From Paralysiella testudinis (GTDB lineage Bacteria; Pseudomonadota; Gammaproteobacteria; Burkholderiales; Neisseriaceae), in NCBI RefSeq assembly GCF_016894345.1, contig NZ_CP069798.1, positions 1,633,385 through 1,697,384 of the forward strand: 64,000 nucleotides of DNA, in the 5' to 3' direction. The notes under the pieces were generated by a model. The model was given only the letters and a program-made list of their open reading frames with translations, was not told the origin of the DNA and did no database searches. Positions 27,643 through 38,082 of this stretch are shown here, one piece after another. A program made the translations under genes and the position numbers. Within the stretch, counting starts at the first letter, position 1. Each line of letters starts with the position of its first letter.

Positions 27643-30468
27643 TTATTTAAATATCTCTTTCAAATACTTCCCCGTATAACTCTTCTTACTCTTCACCACT
27701 TCTTCCGGCGTACCCTTAGCAATAATTTTGCCGCCGCCATCGCCGCCTTCGGGCCCCAAGTCGACAATATAATCCGCGGTTTTAATCACATCAAGATTGT
27801 GTTCGATAATCACAATCGAGTTGCCTTTGCCTTTTAAGCGCTGGATAACGTCCAGCAGCAGGGCGATGTCGGCGAAGTGGAGGCCGGTGGTGGGTTCGTC
27901 GAGGATATAAAGGGTGCGGCCGGTGTCGCGTTTGGAGAGCTCGAGCGCGAGTTTTACGCGTTGGGCTTCGCCGCCGGAGAGGGTGGTGGCGGATTGGCCG
28001 AGGCGGATGTAGCCCAAGCCCACGTCCATTAAGGTTTGCAGTTTGCGCGCCACGGTGGGCACGGCGTCGAAAAATTCGCGCGCTTCTTCTACGGTAAAAT
28101 CCAGCACTTGGCTGATGTTTTTACCTTTGAATTGCACTTCCAGCGTTTCGCGGTTGTAGCGTTTGCCGTGGCACACTTCGCAGGGTACATACACATCGGG
28201 TAGAAAGTGCATTTCCACTTTAATCACGCCATCGCCTTGGCAGGCTTCGCAGCGGCCGCCTTTGACGTTGAACGAGAAGCGCCCCACGTTGTAGCCGCGC
28301 TCGCGCGACAGCGGCACACCGGCGAAGAGCTCGCGAATCGGCGTAAACAAGCCGGTGTAGGTGGCGGGATTGGAGCGCGGGGTGCGGCCGATGGGGGATT
28401 GGTCGACATTAATCACTTTGTCCAGATGTTCCAGCCCGCTGATGTCGTCGTAGGGGGCGGGCTCTTCGTGGGCGCGGTTGAGCTCGCGGGCGGTGATTTT
28501 GGCCAGCGTGTCGTTAATCAGGGTGGATTTGCCGCTGCCGGACACGCCGGTGATGCAGGTAATCAGCCCCAATGGCAGCTCTAAAGTGACATTTTTTAGG
28601 TTGTTGCCTTTGGCACCTTTCAATACCAGCATGCGCTCGGGGTTCATCGGGGTGCGGCTTTCAGGCAGCCTAATGGCTTGTTTACCGCTTAAATACTGGC
28701 CGGTCACCGATTCGGCGCATTGCTCGATTTGCGCGGGTGTGCCGGCCACCAGCACTTGGCCGCCGTGTTCACCGGCGCCGGGGCCCATATCAACCACAAA
28801 ATCGGCTTCGCGAATCGCGTCTTCATCGTGTTCGACCACAATTACGCTGTTGCCCAAGTCGCGCAGGCGTTTGAGGGTGGCGAGCAGGCGGTCGTTGTCG
28901 CGCTGGTGTAGGCCGATAGAAGGCTCATCCAGCACATACATCACGCCGGTGAGGCCGCTGCCGATTTGGCTGGCCAGGCGGATGCGCTGGGCTTCGCCGC
29001 CGGAGAGGGTGTCGGCGCTGCGGCTTAAATTGAGGTAATCGAGACCCACATTAATCAAAAAGCCCAGCCGTTCGCTGATTTCTTTGAGGATTTTTTCGGC
29101 AATCTGTTTTTTGTTGCCTTCTAGCGCCAGCTCGTTGAAAAACTGGTGGCTGCGGGTGAGCGGCCAGGCGGAGATTTCGTGCAGGGGCTGCTGGCCTACA
29201 TACACATAGCGGGCTTCTTTACGCAGGCGCGCGCCGCCGCAATCGGGGCAGGCACGGTGGCTTTGGTATTGCGCCAATTCCTCGCGCACGGTGGGCGAAT
29301 CGGTCTCGCGGTAGCGGCGCTCTAGGTTGGGCAAAATGCCTTCAAAAGCATGCTCGCGGTTGAAGGTGGTGCCGCGCTCGGATAAATAGCGGAATTCAAT
29401 CACTTCTTTACCCGAGCCGTAGAGCACGATGTGGCGGATGTTTTCAGGCAGCGTTTCAAACGGGGTGTTTACATCAAAGCCGTAGTGCTTGGCCAGCGAT
29501 TGAATCATTTGGAAATAAAAAGTGTTGCGTTTGTCCCAGCCTTTAATGGCGCCGGCGGCCAGCGACAGCTCCGGGTGCAGCACCACGCGCTCGGGGTCGA
29601 AAAAGTTCATGCTGCCCAAGCCGTCGCAAGTGGGGCAGGCGCCCACGGGGTTATTAAACGAAAACAGGCGCGGCTCCAGCTCTTGCAAGCTGTAGGAACA
29701 CACCGGGCAGGCAAAGCGGGCGGAAAACCAGTGTTCGCTGCCGCTGTCCATTTCCAACGCCAAGGCGCGGTCGTTGCCGTGGCGCAGGGCGGTTTCAAAG
29801 CTTTCGGCCAGGCGCTGTTTGATGTCAGCGCGCACTTTGACGCGGTCGATCACCACATCAATATTGTGCTTGAGGTTTTTTTGCAGCTTGGGCACGTCTT
29901 CCAGCGCATACACTTCGCCGTCTACGCGCACACGCGCAAAGCCTTGCACTTGTAAGTCGGCAAACAGGTCGACAAATTCGCCTTTGCGCTCGCGCACCGC
30001 CGGCGCCAATATCATCACGCGGGTGTCTTCAGGCAGCCCTAAAACATGGTCTACCATTTGCGATACGGTTTGGCTGGCCAAAGGCTCGCCATGCTCGGGG
30101 CAGTGCGGCGTGCCCACGCGTGCATACAACAGGCGCAGGTAGTCGTGGATTTCGGTAACCGTGCCTACGGTGGAGCGCGGGTTGTGGCTGGTGGATTTTT
30201 GCTCGATGGAAATGGCAGGCGACAGGCCTTCGATTAAATCGACATCGGGCTTGTCCATCATCTGCAAAAACTGGCGCGCATAGGCGGAAAGGCTTTCCAC
30301 ATAGCGGCGCTGACCTTCGGCATATAAGGTGTCGAACGCGAGCGAAGATTTGCCGCTGCCGGACAAGCCGGTCACCACCACCAGCTTGTGGCGGGGAATA
30401 TCCAAATCCACGTTTTTCAAATTGTGGGTGCGGGCGCCGCGAATGCGGATGGTATCGTTATCGGACAT
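27643..30468 (-). CDS. uvrA: excinuclease ABC subunit A
   Basis: From ATG 30468 the protein has 941 residues. It recognises DNA lesions with UvrB in nucleotide excision repair. Two ABC modules are present: Walker A GLSGSGKS (34-41) and GVSGSGKS in the second half; signatures LSGGEAQRI and LSGGEAQRV; zinc cysteines CPVC/CPTC in the first module and CEAC/CEVC in the second. A frame extension of 19 residues upstream has no family support and includes an uptake sequence. The 320-base gap to 30788 contains one uptake sequence and the terminator of the neighbouring gene. Confidence 0.97.
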   Translation of the reverse strand: MSDNDTIRIRGARTHNLKNVDLDIPRHKLVVVTGLSGSGKSSLAFDTLYAEGQRRYVESLSAYARQFLQMMDKPDVDLIEGLSPAISIEQKSTSHNPRSTVGTVTEIHDYLRLLYARVGTPHCPEHGEPLASQTVSQMVDHVLGLPEDTRVMILAPAVRERKGEFVDLFADLQVQGFARVRVDGEVYALEDVPKLQKNLKHNIDVVIDRVKVRADIKQRLAESFETALRHGNDRALALEMDSGSEHWFSARFACPVCSYSLQELEPRLFSFNNPVGACPTCDGLGSMNFFDPERVVLHPELSLAAGAIKGWDKRNTFYFQMIQSLAKHYGFDVNTPFETLPENIRHIVLYGSGKEVIEFRYLSERGTTFNREHAFEGILPNLERRYRETDSPTVREELAQYQSHRACPDCGGARLRKEARYVYVGQQPLHEISAWPLTRSHQFFNELALEGNKKQIAEKILKEISERLGFLINVGLDYLNLSRSADTLSGGEAQRIRLASQIGSGLTGVMYVLDEPSIGLHQRDNDRLLATLKRLRDLGNSVIVVEHDEDAIREADFVVDMGPGAGEHGGQVLVAGTPAQIEQCAESVTGQYLSGKQAIRLPESRTPMNPERMLVLKGAKGNNLKNVTLELPLGLITCITGVSGSGKSTLINDTLAKITARELNRAHEEPAPYDDISGLEHLDKVINVDQSPIGRTPRSNPATYTGLFTPIRELFAGVPLSRERGYNVGRFSFNVKGGRCEACQGDGVIKVEMHFLPDVYVPCEVCHGKRYNRETLEVQFKGKNISQVLDFTVEEAREFFDAVPTVARKLQTLMDVGLGYIRLGQSATTLSGGEAQRVKLALELSKRDTGRTLYILDEPTTGLHFADIALLLDVIQRLKGKGNSIVIIEHNLDVIKTADYIVDLGPEGGDGGGKIIAKGTPEEVVKSKKSYTGKYLKEIFK

Positions 30469-30739
30469 GGTGTGTGTGCTTTCAGGCTGCCTGAACATTG
30501 AGTGCGGCAGCTTGGGTGTGGGCAATGGCGCAAAAGGCCAAAAGGAGAAACGGAATAGGCGATTATAGCAAATCCGGGGTGGGGCGGCAGAGCGGGATTG
30601 AGGGCTGTTTTAACGGCGTGGCATGATGGGTAAGCAAATTAGGGCTGGCGCCGATTTTAAGCAAGGCAAGCTTTGAGGAGATGCGATTTTGGGTGGTAAC
30701 AATACAGATGGACGGCCATCATACAAGGCTGCCTGAAAC

Positions 30740-30776
30740 AAAAACACCGCCGCAAAGCTAAAACCTTGCAGCGGTG
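30740..30776 (-). terminator. terminator of the amino-acid-binding lipoprotein gene
   Basis: CACCGCTGCAAGG and CTTTGCGGCGGTG (minus strand) form a stem with a short loop, followed by TTTTTG. It lies 12 bases after the gene. Confidence 0.8.
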
Positions 30777-30788
30777 CATGTGGCCAAT

Positions 30789-31601
30789 TTATTTGGCGAA
30801 GTATTTGCTGTAAATCTGCTCGTATTCGCCGCTGTCGCGCACTTTTTGCAAAGACTGGTTTAGGGTTTGCAGCAAGGCGCTGTCCTCCGGGCGCACGGCG
30901 ATGCCGTATTGCTCTACATCAAAATCGGGCACCTCCACCATGCTAAAGCCTTTGTCGCCGTTGTTTTTGATGTAATGCCCCACCACGGCGCTGTCGCTGA
31001 CCATGGCTTGCACGCCGCCGCTTTCGATTTCTTTAATCACCAGCGGCAGGTTTTCAAAGCGGGCGATTTTGCTGCTGGTGGCACCGAGGATTTTTTGTGC
31101 CGCCAAGTCGCCGGTGGTGCCGGTGGTGACGCCCACTTTATCCAGTTTGGTGAGGTCGTTTACCGAGGTGATGCTTTGGCCTTTGGGCACCAGAATCACT
31201 TGTTTCACTTCAAAGTACGGCTCGGAAAAGGCCATGGTTTGGCGGCGCTCATCGGTGATGGTGATGCCGGAAATCAAAATGTCGTTTTCACCGCCTTTTA
31301 GGGTGGCGAAAATGCCGTCCCAAGGCTGGTTTTTGTAGCGCACTTTAAAATTGCCCGCGCGTGCCATGGCGTCCATTAAGTCGACATCAAAGCCGTGGAT
31401 TTTGCCGTTGCTGTCGATGGATTCAAACGGCGGGAAATTGGCGTTCATGGCCACGTTGTAAACTTTATTGCTGCTGGTGGTGGCAGATGCGCTGCCGTCG
31501 CTGGCGGCGGATTGTGCCGGTGTAGACGGCTGGCAGGCGCTTAAGGCCACGGCGGCAGCGAGCAGGTAGGGCAGCGGTTTGGCGAATATGGATAACATCA
31601 T
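30789..31601 (-). CDS. amino-acid ABC transporter substrate-binding lipoprotein (SBP family 3)
   Basis: A protein of about 270 residues with a lipoprotein signal (LSAC, Cys23) and the SBP-bac-3 fold: NVAMNANFPPFESIDSNG, GFDVDLMDAMA, ISGITITDERRQTMAFSEPY and GVTTGTTGDLAAQ. These proteins bind polar amino acids in the periplasm. No permease or ATPase gene is adjacent. GGGAG lies 4 bases before ATG 31601 and 7 before ATG 31598; either could be used. Confidence 0.9.
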   Translation of the reverse strand: MMLSIFAKPLPYLLAAAVALSACQPSTPAQSAASDGSASATTSSNKVYNVAMNANFPPFESIDSNGKIHGFDVDLMDAMARAGNFKVRYKNQPWDGIFATLKGGENDILISGITITDERRQTMAFSEPYFEVKQVILVPKGQSITSVNDLTKLDKVGVTTGTTGDLAAQKILGATSSKIARFENLPLVIKEIESGGVQAMVSDSAVVGHYIKNNGDKGFSMVEVPDFDVEQYGIAVRPEDSALLQTLNQSLQKVRDSGEYEQIYSKYFAK

Positions 31602-31851
31602 CAGACTCCCTTGGTGGTGTGTGCCGCTTCTCATAAAGATTGTGGCGCGGGCAGGTGGTCAATTAAACAAGCCATGCCAGTGTATGCGGGTTTGCGGTGA
31701 AAGAAAAGCGCTTCAGGCAGCCTAAGAGCCTGTTCACAATCTTTTATTGTGCTGCTTTCAGTACATAAACAGGCGCATGCTGCGTTAAAAATGCGCGCCA
31801 AAGCGGGCTTTGGCTGTGCTTTTTGCCTTGCCTGCACCCGTTTCTGCACTA

Positions 31852-32721
31852 GGGTCTGTTCACAATTACTTGTCATAAAGGTAACCACATCACAATGCAC
31901 CCCAATAAAACCGTACTGTGGAAGTTGCGTTTGAGCTTATCGTAACGGCTGGCAATCGCTCGGAAATGTTTCAAACGGCAAAAGGCATTCTCTACCAAAT
32001 GCCTGATTTTATATAAATACCAGTCCATGTCTTTATTTTTCTCTTCCCTATTGCTTTTATAGGGAATATTGGCTTTCGCACCGCTTTGCTCTATTTGCTC
32101 CCTGAGCCGGTCTGAATCGTAACCTTTGTCCGCATTAACCAACTCAGTTTCGGTAAGGTTGATGTTGTCAAGCAGCTCCGGTGCAACGGCGACATCATGG
32201 ATATTGCCCGCAGTAACGATAACCTCAACCGGATTGCCTGCAGCATCTACAGCCAGATGAATCTTGCTGGTTCTGCCGCCTCGGCTCATACCGATTGCGT
32301 GATCCTCTTGCGCACTGAGCGCTGAGGCGCAGTGTTGGTGAGCACGGATATAACTGCCGTCTATGGCTACCCACTCCAAGTCACTCTCTTGGCTGAGCTG
32401 TTTCAAGATTGCAGTAAAAATGCCTTTTTCTGACCAACGGTTATAAGCGGTATAAACAGTATGATACTTGCCGAAATACTCGGGTAAATCCCGCCACGGT
32501 ATGCCGGTTCTTATTCTGTAAAGTATGCCTTCAAGAATTCTGCGCAAATTGGGTTTGCTATAAATACCCAAATCACGCAGAATAGGTAACAACTTCGTCC
32601 AATGTTCATCTTTGAGTAGTGTACGGGGCATCGCAGGTGTATTGGGGGAGGGTGAGAACTTCCTTTTATGCCTGCGTTTCTTTTTTATTCAAGGGTATGA
32701 CAAGTAATTGTGAACAGACCC
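31852..32721 (-). mobile_element. IS5-family insertion sequence (IS427/IS1301-like), apparently intact, 870 bp
   Basis: Terminal inverted repeats GGGTCTGTTCACAATTACTT and complement AAGTAATTGTGAACAGACCC; TA on both sides as target duplication. It carries one full transposase gene. A deleted relative is at 18869. Confidence 0.9.
31873..32631 (-). CDS. IS5-family transposase
   Basis: A full-length 252-residue DDE transposase. The N-terminal DUF4096-like domain reads LLPILRDLGIYSKPNLRRIL, then GIPWRDLPEYFGKYHTVY. Catalytic Asp in WVAIDGSYIRAHQH, Asp in VNADKGYDSD and Glu in HLVENAFCRLKHFRAIASRY. One uninterrupted frame, in contrast to split IS427-group genes. All features needed for activity are present. 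Confidence 0.92.
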   Translation of the reverse strand: MPRTLLKDEHWTKLLPILRDLGIYSKPNLRRILEGILYRIRTGIPWRDLPEYFGKYHTVYTAYNRWSEKGIFTAILKQLSQESDLEWVAIDGSYIRAHQHCASALSAQEDHAIGMSRGGRTSKIHLAVDAAGNPVEVIVTAGNIHDVAVAPELLDNINLTETELVNADKGYDSDRLREQIEQSGAKANIPYKSNREEKNKDMDWYLYKIRHLVENAFCRLKHFRAIASRYDKLKRNFHSTVLLGCIVMWLPL

Positions 32722-32856
32722 TAAAATCCGCTACAAAAAAGATTGTGAACAAGCTCTAAAAACAATCCATCCATTTTAGGCTGCCTGAAAAGCGGGATGA
32801 TGCGGCGTACATGGATTTTGTTGATAGATTCAGTGTGGGTATTGGCAACGCGCATG

Positions 32857-32890
32857 AAAAACGCCGCCGGAATTCATTCCAGCGGCGTTT
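32857..32890 (-). terminator. terminator of the UbiM-like gene
   Basis: AAACGCCGCTGGAA and TTCCGGCGGCGTTT (minus strand) form a 14-base stem with one mismatch and a 4-base loop, followed by TTTTCA. Confidence 0.85.
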
Positions 32891-32912
32891 ATCTTTGGCT
32901 GCCTGAAACCTG

Positions 32913-34151
32913 TTAACCGGTTAATTGGCGGCTGATTAAGTGCTTAATCGGCGGCAAGTTATTGCTCACGCGCAAAATTAATGAGCGCAATACTTTGGCC
33001 GGTGGCGCTTCGTTGGTAAACAGGCGCACCATTAAATTGGTGCCGTGATACAGCGGGCGGGTGTTGCGCATGTGTTCGCGCTGATATTGCGCCAAGAGGC
33101 TGCCTGAAGCAATGTCTTGCCCTTTTTGCGCGGCTTGGTTTACCAAACGCGCCAGAATATCGGCGCTTTCCAAGCCAAGATTGAAGCCGTGGGCGGTTAC
33201 CGGGTGCATGCCCACGGCGGCATCGCCCACCAAGGCGCTGCGTTGGGCGTGAAAGGCATTGGCGTGCACGCCCACCAGCGGATAGGTGTGCAGGGTGCTG
33301 GCCAAGGTCATGCTGCCTAGGCGGCCTTGCAGCTGCTGTTCGATGTCGGCGGCCAAGGCTTCGGGGCTGAGCTTAAGCAGGCTGTCGGCGCGGTGGCTGT
33401 CGATGGTGACCACGCAGTTGGTGAGGTTTTCTTCCAGCGGCAGCAGCGCCAATGTGCGCCCGTAGTGGAAACATTCAAAAGCGCTGTGTTGGTTGGACAC
33501 GCTGTGGCGCATGCGGAACACAATCACGGTGCGGCCAAAATCGTGCATATCGGCGGCAATGCCCAATTGGCGGCGGGTTTGCGAAAAACGGCTGTCGGCG
33601 GCCACCAGCAGCTTGGCGTGCAGGCGGCGGCCGTCTTCCAAGTTTACCGTGGCGGCTTCTTTATCGGTGTGCACGTCTTTCACGCCCACGCCGCACAATA
33701 GCTCGATATTGGTGCAGGTTTGCACCGCCGCATAGGCAGCGCGGCGGATGTTGTGGTTGGAAATCAAATAGCCCAAGGTGTCGGTGGGTTTGCCGCGCGC
33801 GCTCTTGGGCTGCGGAAAATGCAGCTGATAGCCGGAGCGTCCGTTCACTACTTTGGCGTCTTTGAGTTTGTAGATTTCGTGCTCGTCTACCCGCTGCCAC
33901 ATATCCAGCGCCTGCATGATTTCTTTGGATTTGTGCGTGAGCGCGATTTCGCGGCCATCGTAAGGCGGGTCGGCCAGCACGGTGGCGGGGCTTTTTTCTA
34001 CCACCGTGATGCGCAAGCCGCTGGCGGCCACGGCGCGGGCAAAACTCAAACCGGCGGGCCCGGCGCCGATAATCACCACGTCGCGGTGCAAAACATCGCT
34101 GTCGGTGTGGTGTGGGAATAGGGCTTGCGCTTGTGTGCCGGATGCAGACAT
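32913..34151 (-). CDS. ubiM: FAD-dependent ubiquinone-biosynthesis hydroxylase, UbiH/UbiM family
   Basis: From ATG 34151 the protein has 412 residues. FAD binding GxGxxG is VVIIGAGPAGLSFARAV; the GD motif is ALVGDAAVGMHPVTAHGFNL. The family hydroxylates the aromatic ring of ubiquinone precursors. Neisseria meningitidis is known to use a UbiM-type enzyme of broad position specificity, and this protein resembles it in its extended N-terminus and DPPYDGREIALTHKS; the exact subfamily is inferred. AAGGTGG lies before the ATG. An upstream in-frame extension is not supported. Confidence 0.82.
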   Translation of the reverse strand: MSASGTQAQALFPHHTDSDVLHRDVVIIGAGPAGLSFARAVAASGLRITVVEKSPATVLADPPYDGREIALTHKSKEIMQALDMWQRVDEHEIYKLKDAKVVNGRSGYQLHFPQPKSARGKPTDTLGYLISNHNIRRAAYAAVQTCTNIELLCGVGVKDVHTDKEAATVNLEDGRRLHAKLLVAADSRFSQTRRQLGIAADMHDFGRTVIVFRMRHSVSNQHSAFECFHYGRTLALLPLEENLTNCVVTIDSHRADSLLKLSPEALAADIEQQLQGRLGSMTLASTLHTYPLVGVHANAFHAQRSALVGDAAVGMHPVTAHGFNLGLESADILARLVNQAAQKGQDIASGSLLAQYQREHMRNTRPLYHGTNLMVRLFTNEAPPAKVLRSLILRVSNNLPPIKHLISRQLTG

Positions 34152-34300
34152 AAAACCACCTTGCAATAAACGGTAAAAACGGCCGCCAGCATAACCCAGA
34201 TTAAGGCTGCCTGAAGCCAAATTTCACCGTGGCTTAATGTAAATCAAATCGGCACTCTGTTATGATACGGCCTGATTATTGTGATTTTGCCGTGCCCGCC

Positions 34301-34936
34301 ATGAAAGCCAATATCCAGCAACAACTCAAACAACTGAGCCAAAGCGCCAAAGCCAAGCGGCAAGCCGCCGAAGCCGCCGCCGAAAGCCAACGTGCACAAC
34401 AACGCGCAACGCAGCGCGACGAAATCGCCTTTGCCGCCGCCGTGGGCGAGGTAACACCGCTGAAAAACCGCAACCAATACCAACACCCGCGTGACACCCG
34501 CCCCATCAAACCGCGCCGCCAAAGCGAAGAAAGCTTGGCCGCCGAAGATTATTTTTATGTGGGCGCAGGCGCAGAAGATGCGGTGCCGGCCAACTTCAGC
34601 AAAAACGGCCAAGGCGAGCACGACATCCGCCGCCTGCAAGCGCGACACTGGCCGGTGGTGGGTTATGTTGATTTGCACGGCTACCGCCAGGAAGAAGCGC
34701 AGCAATTGCTGAATGAATTTGTGGACTATGTGCAGCAGCGCGGCGTGTGCGGCGAAGTGGTGCATGGCAGCGGCTTGGGCTCCAAAGACTTCGCCCCGGT
34801 GCTCAAAACCACCGTACGCCGCTGGCTGATGGCGCACCCGCAAGTGCTGGCCTATGCCGAGCCGCACAAAAACAACGACGGCGCAGTGCTGATTTTATTG
34901 CGCCGCCGGGCACGTACGCCGCAAGATGAGCGATGA
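34301..34936 (+). CDS. Smr-domain protein (SmrB-like)
   Basis: A 211-residue protein with a charged N-terminal helical region (1-115) and a C-terminal Smr domain. The DLHG motif is at 124-127 and HGSGLGSK at 155-162. Smr proteins are nucleases; the SmrB type cleaves mRNA between collided ribosomes, whereas other members act on DNA. The N-terminal helix rich in Gln and Ala suits a ribosome-binding role, but this is inference. An upstream TTG-led extension to 34262 lacks support. It is divergent from ubiM. Confidence 0.87.
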   Translation: MKANIQQQLKQLSQSAKAKRQAAEAAAESQRAQQRATQRDEIAFAAAVGEVTPLKNRNQYQHPRDTRPIKPRRQSEESLAAEDYFYVGAGAEDAVPANFSKNGQGEHDIRRLQARHWPVVGYVDLHGYRQEEAQQLLNEFVDYVQQRGVCGEVVHGSGLGSKDFAPVLKTTVRRWLMAHPQVLAYAEPHKNNDGAVLILLRRRARTPQDER

Positions 34937-35006
34937 TTGGCCATCTTCCGTTTTCAGGCAGCCTAAACCACCCCTTTATCCACCGCCACCGCAAAGGATT
35001 TACCGC

Positions 35007-35666
35007 ATGAGTACATTTACCGCAGCCCAACAACAGCAATTGGCCGATTTGCTCAACCAGCACGCCGCCGAAGGTAATACCATGCGCTTAGATGAGGTGC
35101 AGGGCTTTGTGTTGGCGCTGGTGAGCGGCCCCGATCCGGTGGACATGGCCGCGTGGCTGCCGGAAATTTTGGCCGACGAAGCCTTGTTTGATGAAAGCGA
35201 ACGCGCCCAAGTGGCCGCACTGGTGAGTGCTTGGGCGGCGGCTTTAAGCGACAGCCTGCGCCAAAAGCAGCTGCCCGAATTGGTGCTGTATGAAGACGAA
35301 GACGGCGACACCGATTTCTATACCTGGTGCAATGCCTATCTGTACGCGCTGGATGTGGCGCCCACCGATTGGTTTGCCAGCGTAGACGACGAAGCGTTTG
35401 AAGACCTGTTTTACCCGGTGATGGCCTTGGGCGGCGTGTACGACGCCACCGAAGAACAAGAAGCGCTGTTTGAGATTAGCGGCAAAGAGCGCACCAGCCT
35501 GCAAAGCGATTTGCCGCACGCCTTATTGGCGATTTACCAATACTGGCAAGTGCGGCTGCACAAACCGGCCACCATCCGCCACGAAGGCGGCAAAACCGGC
35601 CGCAACGAACCTTGCCCCTGCGGCAGCGGCAAAAAATACAAAGCCTGCTGCGGCAGGCAAGCCTAA
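35007..35666 (+). CDS. UPF0149/YecA family protein with C-terminal SEC-C zinc motif
   Basis: A 219-residue acidic protein. The N-terminal UPF0149 domain contains [25 protein letters not shown]; the C-terminus is [19 protein letters not shown], a SEC-C zinc-binding motif as in SecA. Function is not established; SEC-C tails often bind ribosomes or chaperones. AAAGG precedes the ATG. Confidence 0.88.
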   Translation: MSTFTAAQQQQLADLLNQHAAEGNTMRLDEVQGFVLALVSGPDPVDMAAWLPEILADEALFDESERAQVAALVSAWAAALSDSLRQKQLPELVLYEDEDGDTDFYTWCNAYLYALDVAPTDWFASVDDEAFEDLFYPVMALGGVYDATEEQEALFEISGKERTSLQSDLPHALLAIYQYWQVRLHKPATIRHEGGKTGRNEPCPCGSGKKYKACCGRQA

Positions 35667-35678
35667 GGCTGCCTGAAC

Positions 35679-36206
35679 GTGTTTAACCGCCTGTTGCAAC
35701 GCATTCGTCAAAACCTGCCCACCCAGCAGCAGATTTTCGCCTCGCGCTGGGCGCGCCCGCTGGCGCCGTGGTTCGACAAACCCTATTTCTGGCACCTCAA
35801 CCGCCGCCAAGCCGCCTCGGCAGTGGCGGTGGGCTTGTTTTGCGGGCTGATGCCCGGGCCCACGCAAATGTTGGCGGCATTGTTGTTGGGCTATGTGGTG
35901 CGCACCAATCTGCCGCTGGCCATGTTCACCACCCTGTATACCAATCCGTTTACCTATCTGCCGCTGTATTATCTGGCCTACAGCATCGGCCACTGGCTGC
36001 TCTACGCCAGCGCCCCCAGTGCCGAGCTGGTGTTTCCGGCGTGGGGCAGTGCCGACTATTGGCAGCAGCTGGCGCATTGGTTTGGCCAATTTGGCAAACC
36101 GCTGCTGCTGGGCGTGCCGGTGTTGGGCGGCAGCTTGGCGGCCATCGGCTATGTGCTGGTGTCGTGGCTGTGGCGTTGGCAAACCCTGCGGCGGCGGCAC
36201 AAATGA
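35679..36206 (+). CDS. DUF2062 family membrane protein
   Basis: A 175-residue protein with three or four hydrophobic segments. Signatures: SVAVGLFCGLMPGPTQM-like region following HLNRRQAA, and TNPFTYLPLYYLAYSIG. It begins with GTG directly after an uptake sequence; no better start is seen. Function unknown. It overlaps the next gene by four bases (ATGA). Confidence 0.85.
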   Translation: MFNRLLQRIRQNLPTQQQIFASRWARPLAPWFDKPYFWHLNRRQAASAVAVGLFCGLMPGPTQMLAALLLGYVVRTNLPLAMFTTLYTNPFTYLPLYYLAYSIGHWLLYASAPSAELVFPAWGSADYWQQLAHWFGQFGKPLLLGVPVLGGSLAAIGYVLVSWLWRWQTLRRRHK

Positions 36207-36718
36207 AGGCGGTGCGCGGTTTAAGTGCGGCTGAAATCGCGCTGGCGCAAACGGTATTCCAACACGGCATTGATTATGCCGCCGTGCGCATTTACGCCGG
36301 GGCGTGGTGGCTGCGCTCCCCCAATATGGCGGTGGCGCCGGGCAACGGCATTTATTTCCCGCCCGCCCATTGTTGTGCCGATTTTGCCGCCGGCAGCTTA
36401 GGCCAGCAAGCGTGGCTGATTCACGAGCTCACGCATGTGTGGCAGCACCAGCAGGGTTTTCCGCTGTGGTGGGGCGGCTTGTTGCTGGGTTTGCGCGGCG
36501 CTTACCTACGCCGCCGTGGCTACCGCTATCCGCCACCGGTGCAAATAGCGCATTTAGGCTGCCTGAATATGGAACAGCAGGCCGATGTGCTGGCGCATTA
36601 TTTTCTGGCCTGCCAACCTGCGCACACGCCTTATCAGCCACACATACCGCAATACCGCCGTTTATTACGTCCTTTTTGGGCGAACCCGCACGATGCCCGG
36701 CTGTTGCCGCGTTATTAA
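36203..36718 (+). CDS. small putative zinc peptidase-like protein with HExxH motif
   Basis: A 171-residue protein translationally coupled to the DUF2062 gene. The motif HELTHVWQHQQG is a zinc-binding HExxH site, preceded by GNGIYFPPAHCC and followed by a basic region GLRGAYLRRRGYRY. Similar HELTHVWQ proteins occur near Rhs and secretion genes but the role is unknown. No signal peptide. Confidence 0.72.
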   Translation: MKAVRGLSAAEIALAQTVFQHGIDYAAVRIYAGAWWLRSPNMAVAPGNGIYFPPAHCCADFAAGSLGQQAWLIHELTHVWQHQQGFPLWWGGLLLGLRGAYLRRRGYRYPPPVQIAHLGCLNMEQQADVLAHYFLACQPAHTPYQPHIPQYRRLLRPFWANPHDARLLPRY

Positions 36719-36800
36719 CGGAAATTGCGTATTGATTTTTAAAGGCTGCCTGAAAAGTAAAAACCGTTATGGCCAAACTGGATTGGGCAATCCATATGGG

Positions 36801-36820
36801 GTCGGATTCTTGAATCCGAC
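36801..36820. repeat. 20-bp perfect palindrome
   Basis: GTCGGATTCTTGAATCCGAC, enclosed by GGGCA and TGCCC further out. It resembles short intergenic palindromes such as dRS3-like repeats of Neisseria. It is in the 446-base gap before prmB, which also holds several uptake sequences and one REP-like arm. Confidence 0.5.
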
Positions 36821-36962
36821 AACTGCCCGAATGCTTCAGGCAGCCTGAACGAAATAAGCGGTAACAAGGTTGTGCTGTATGCGAATGTACAATTTCTATT
36901 ATTAACTTGAAGATACCCACTTATTGGTAAAGGCTGCCTGAAACCCTTGTGCTACAGCCTCC

Positions 36963-36989
36963 GTCGCACCTGCGTAGGCAGGTGCCCAG
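36963..36989. repeat. REP-like single hairpin arm
   Basis: A 27-base hairpin beginning GTCGCACCTGCG and ending AGGTGCCCAG, related to both arms of the repeat at 5136-5261. Confidence 0.55.
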
Positions 36990-37164
36990 TTCAAAGCATC
37001 GCTTTGATGTTGCTAAGCCGAATTGCTTTTAAAAACCAGTGGATAACTGAATTAAATGCAGCCGATGCGACATATTTTTCAGGCAGCCTTGATACACAAC
37101 TGCGTCACTTCAGTTCTATTATTAAAAGCTTTTAATTTAACTGCCTCATTTTTAGGAACCCACC

Positions 37165-38067
37165 ATGTTTGCCCAAGCTGCCACCCATTTAAGCACCGTG
37201 CGTGATGTTTTGCGTTTTGCCGTGAGCCGTTTTAACGAAGCCGAATTGTTTTTCGGCCACGGCAGCGACAATGCCTACGACGAAGCCGCTTATTTGATTT
37301 TGCACACCCTGCATTTGCCGCTAGAGGAATTGGCGCCGTTTTTGGATGCTAAATTGCTGCCGCAAGAAAAAACCGAGCTGTTGGCCTTAATTGAGCGGCG
37401 CGTGCATGAGCGCGTGCCGGTGGCTTATCTCACCAATCAAGCTTGGCAGGGCGATTTTGAATTTTATGTGGATGAGCGGGTGATTGTGCCGCGTTCGTTT
37501 ATCTACGAGCTGCTGGGTGAGCCGTTGCGCCCGTGGATTGAATACGACGAGCTGGTGCATCGTGCGCTGGATTTATGCACCGGCAGCGCCACCTTGGCAA
37601 TTCAAATGGCACATCACTACCTTGCTGCCCATATCGACGCAGTGGATTTAAGCTTGGACGCGCTGGAAGTGGCCGCCATCAATGTGGAAGCCTACGATTT
37701 GGGCGAGCGCATCAGCCTGATACACACCGATTTATTTGAAGGGCTGGAGGAGCGCTACGACCTGATTGTATCCAACCCGCCCTATGTGGATGCCGAGTCG
37801 GTGGCCGATTTGCCGGAAGAATACCTGCATGAGCCTGAGCTGGCTTTGGGCAGCGGTGAAGACGGCTTGGATGCCACCCGCCAAATCATCCAAACCGCAG
37901 CCAAATACCTCAACCCCAAGGGCGTGCTGTTGGTGGAAATCGGCCACAACCGCGATGTGCTGCAAGCTGCCTTCCCCGAGCTGGCGTTTACCTGGCTGCA
38001 AACCAGCGGCGGCGACGGCTTTGTGTTTTTGCTCACCCGTGAGCAATTGTTGGGCGAGCAGGCATAA
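37165..38067 (+). CDS. prmB: 50S ribosomal protein L3 N5-glutamine methyltransferase
   Basis: A 300-residue SAM-dependent methyltransferase of the HemK family. The glycine-rich SAM motif is LDLCTGSATLAIQMA; the catalytic NPPY is Asn204-Tyr207 in DLIVSNPPYVDAE. N-terminal VRDVLRFAVSRFNEAELFFGHG and GEDGLDATRQII are PrmB-type and differ from PrmC. AGGAAC precedes the ATG. Confidence 0.93.
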   Translation: MFAQAATHLSTVRDVLRFAVSRFNEAELFFGHGSDNAYDEAAYLILHTLHLPLEELAPFLDAKLLPQEKTELLALIERRVHERVPVAYLTNQAWQGDFEFYVDERVIVPRSFIYELLGEPLRPWIEYDELVHRALDLCTGSATLAIQMAHHYLAAHIDAVDLSLDALEVAAINVEAYDLGERISLIHTDLFEGLEERYDLIVSNPPYVDAESVADLPEEYLHEPELALGSGEDGLDATRQIIQTAAKYLNPKGVLLVEIGHNRDVLQAAFPELAFTWLQTSGGDGFVFLLTREQLLGEQA

Positions 38068-38082
38068 AGGCTGCCTGAAAAG

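Larger units (their letters stand above)
31723..32758. repeat. second MITE copy, interrupted by an IS5-family insertion
   Basis: TAAGAGCCTGTTCACAATC at the left end and AAAAAAGATTGTGAACAAGC at the right match the MITE at 1331-1434. The left interior is longer than in that copy. The IS5-family element sits at a TA inside it (31850-31851 and 32722-32723). Confidence 0.65.
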
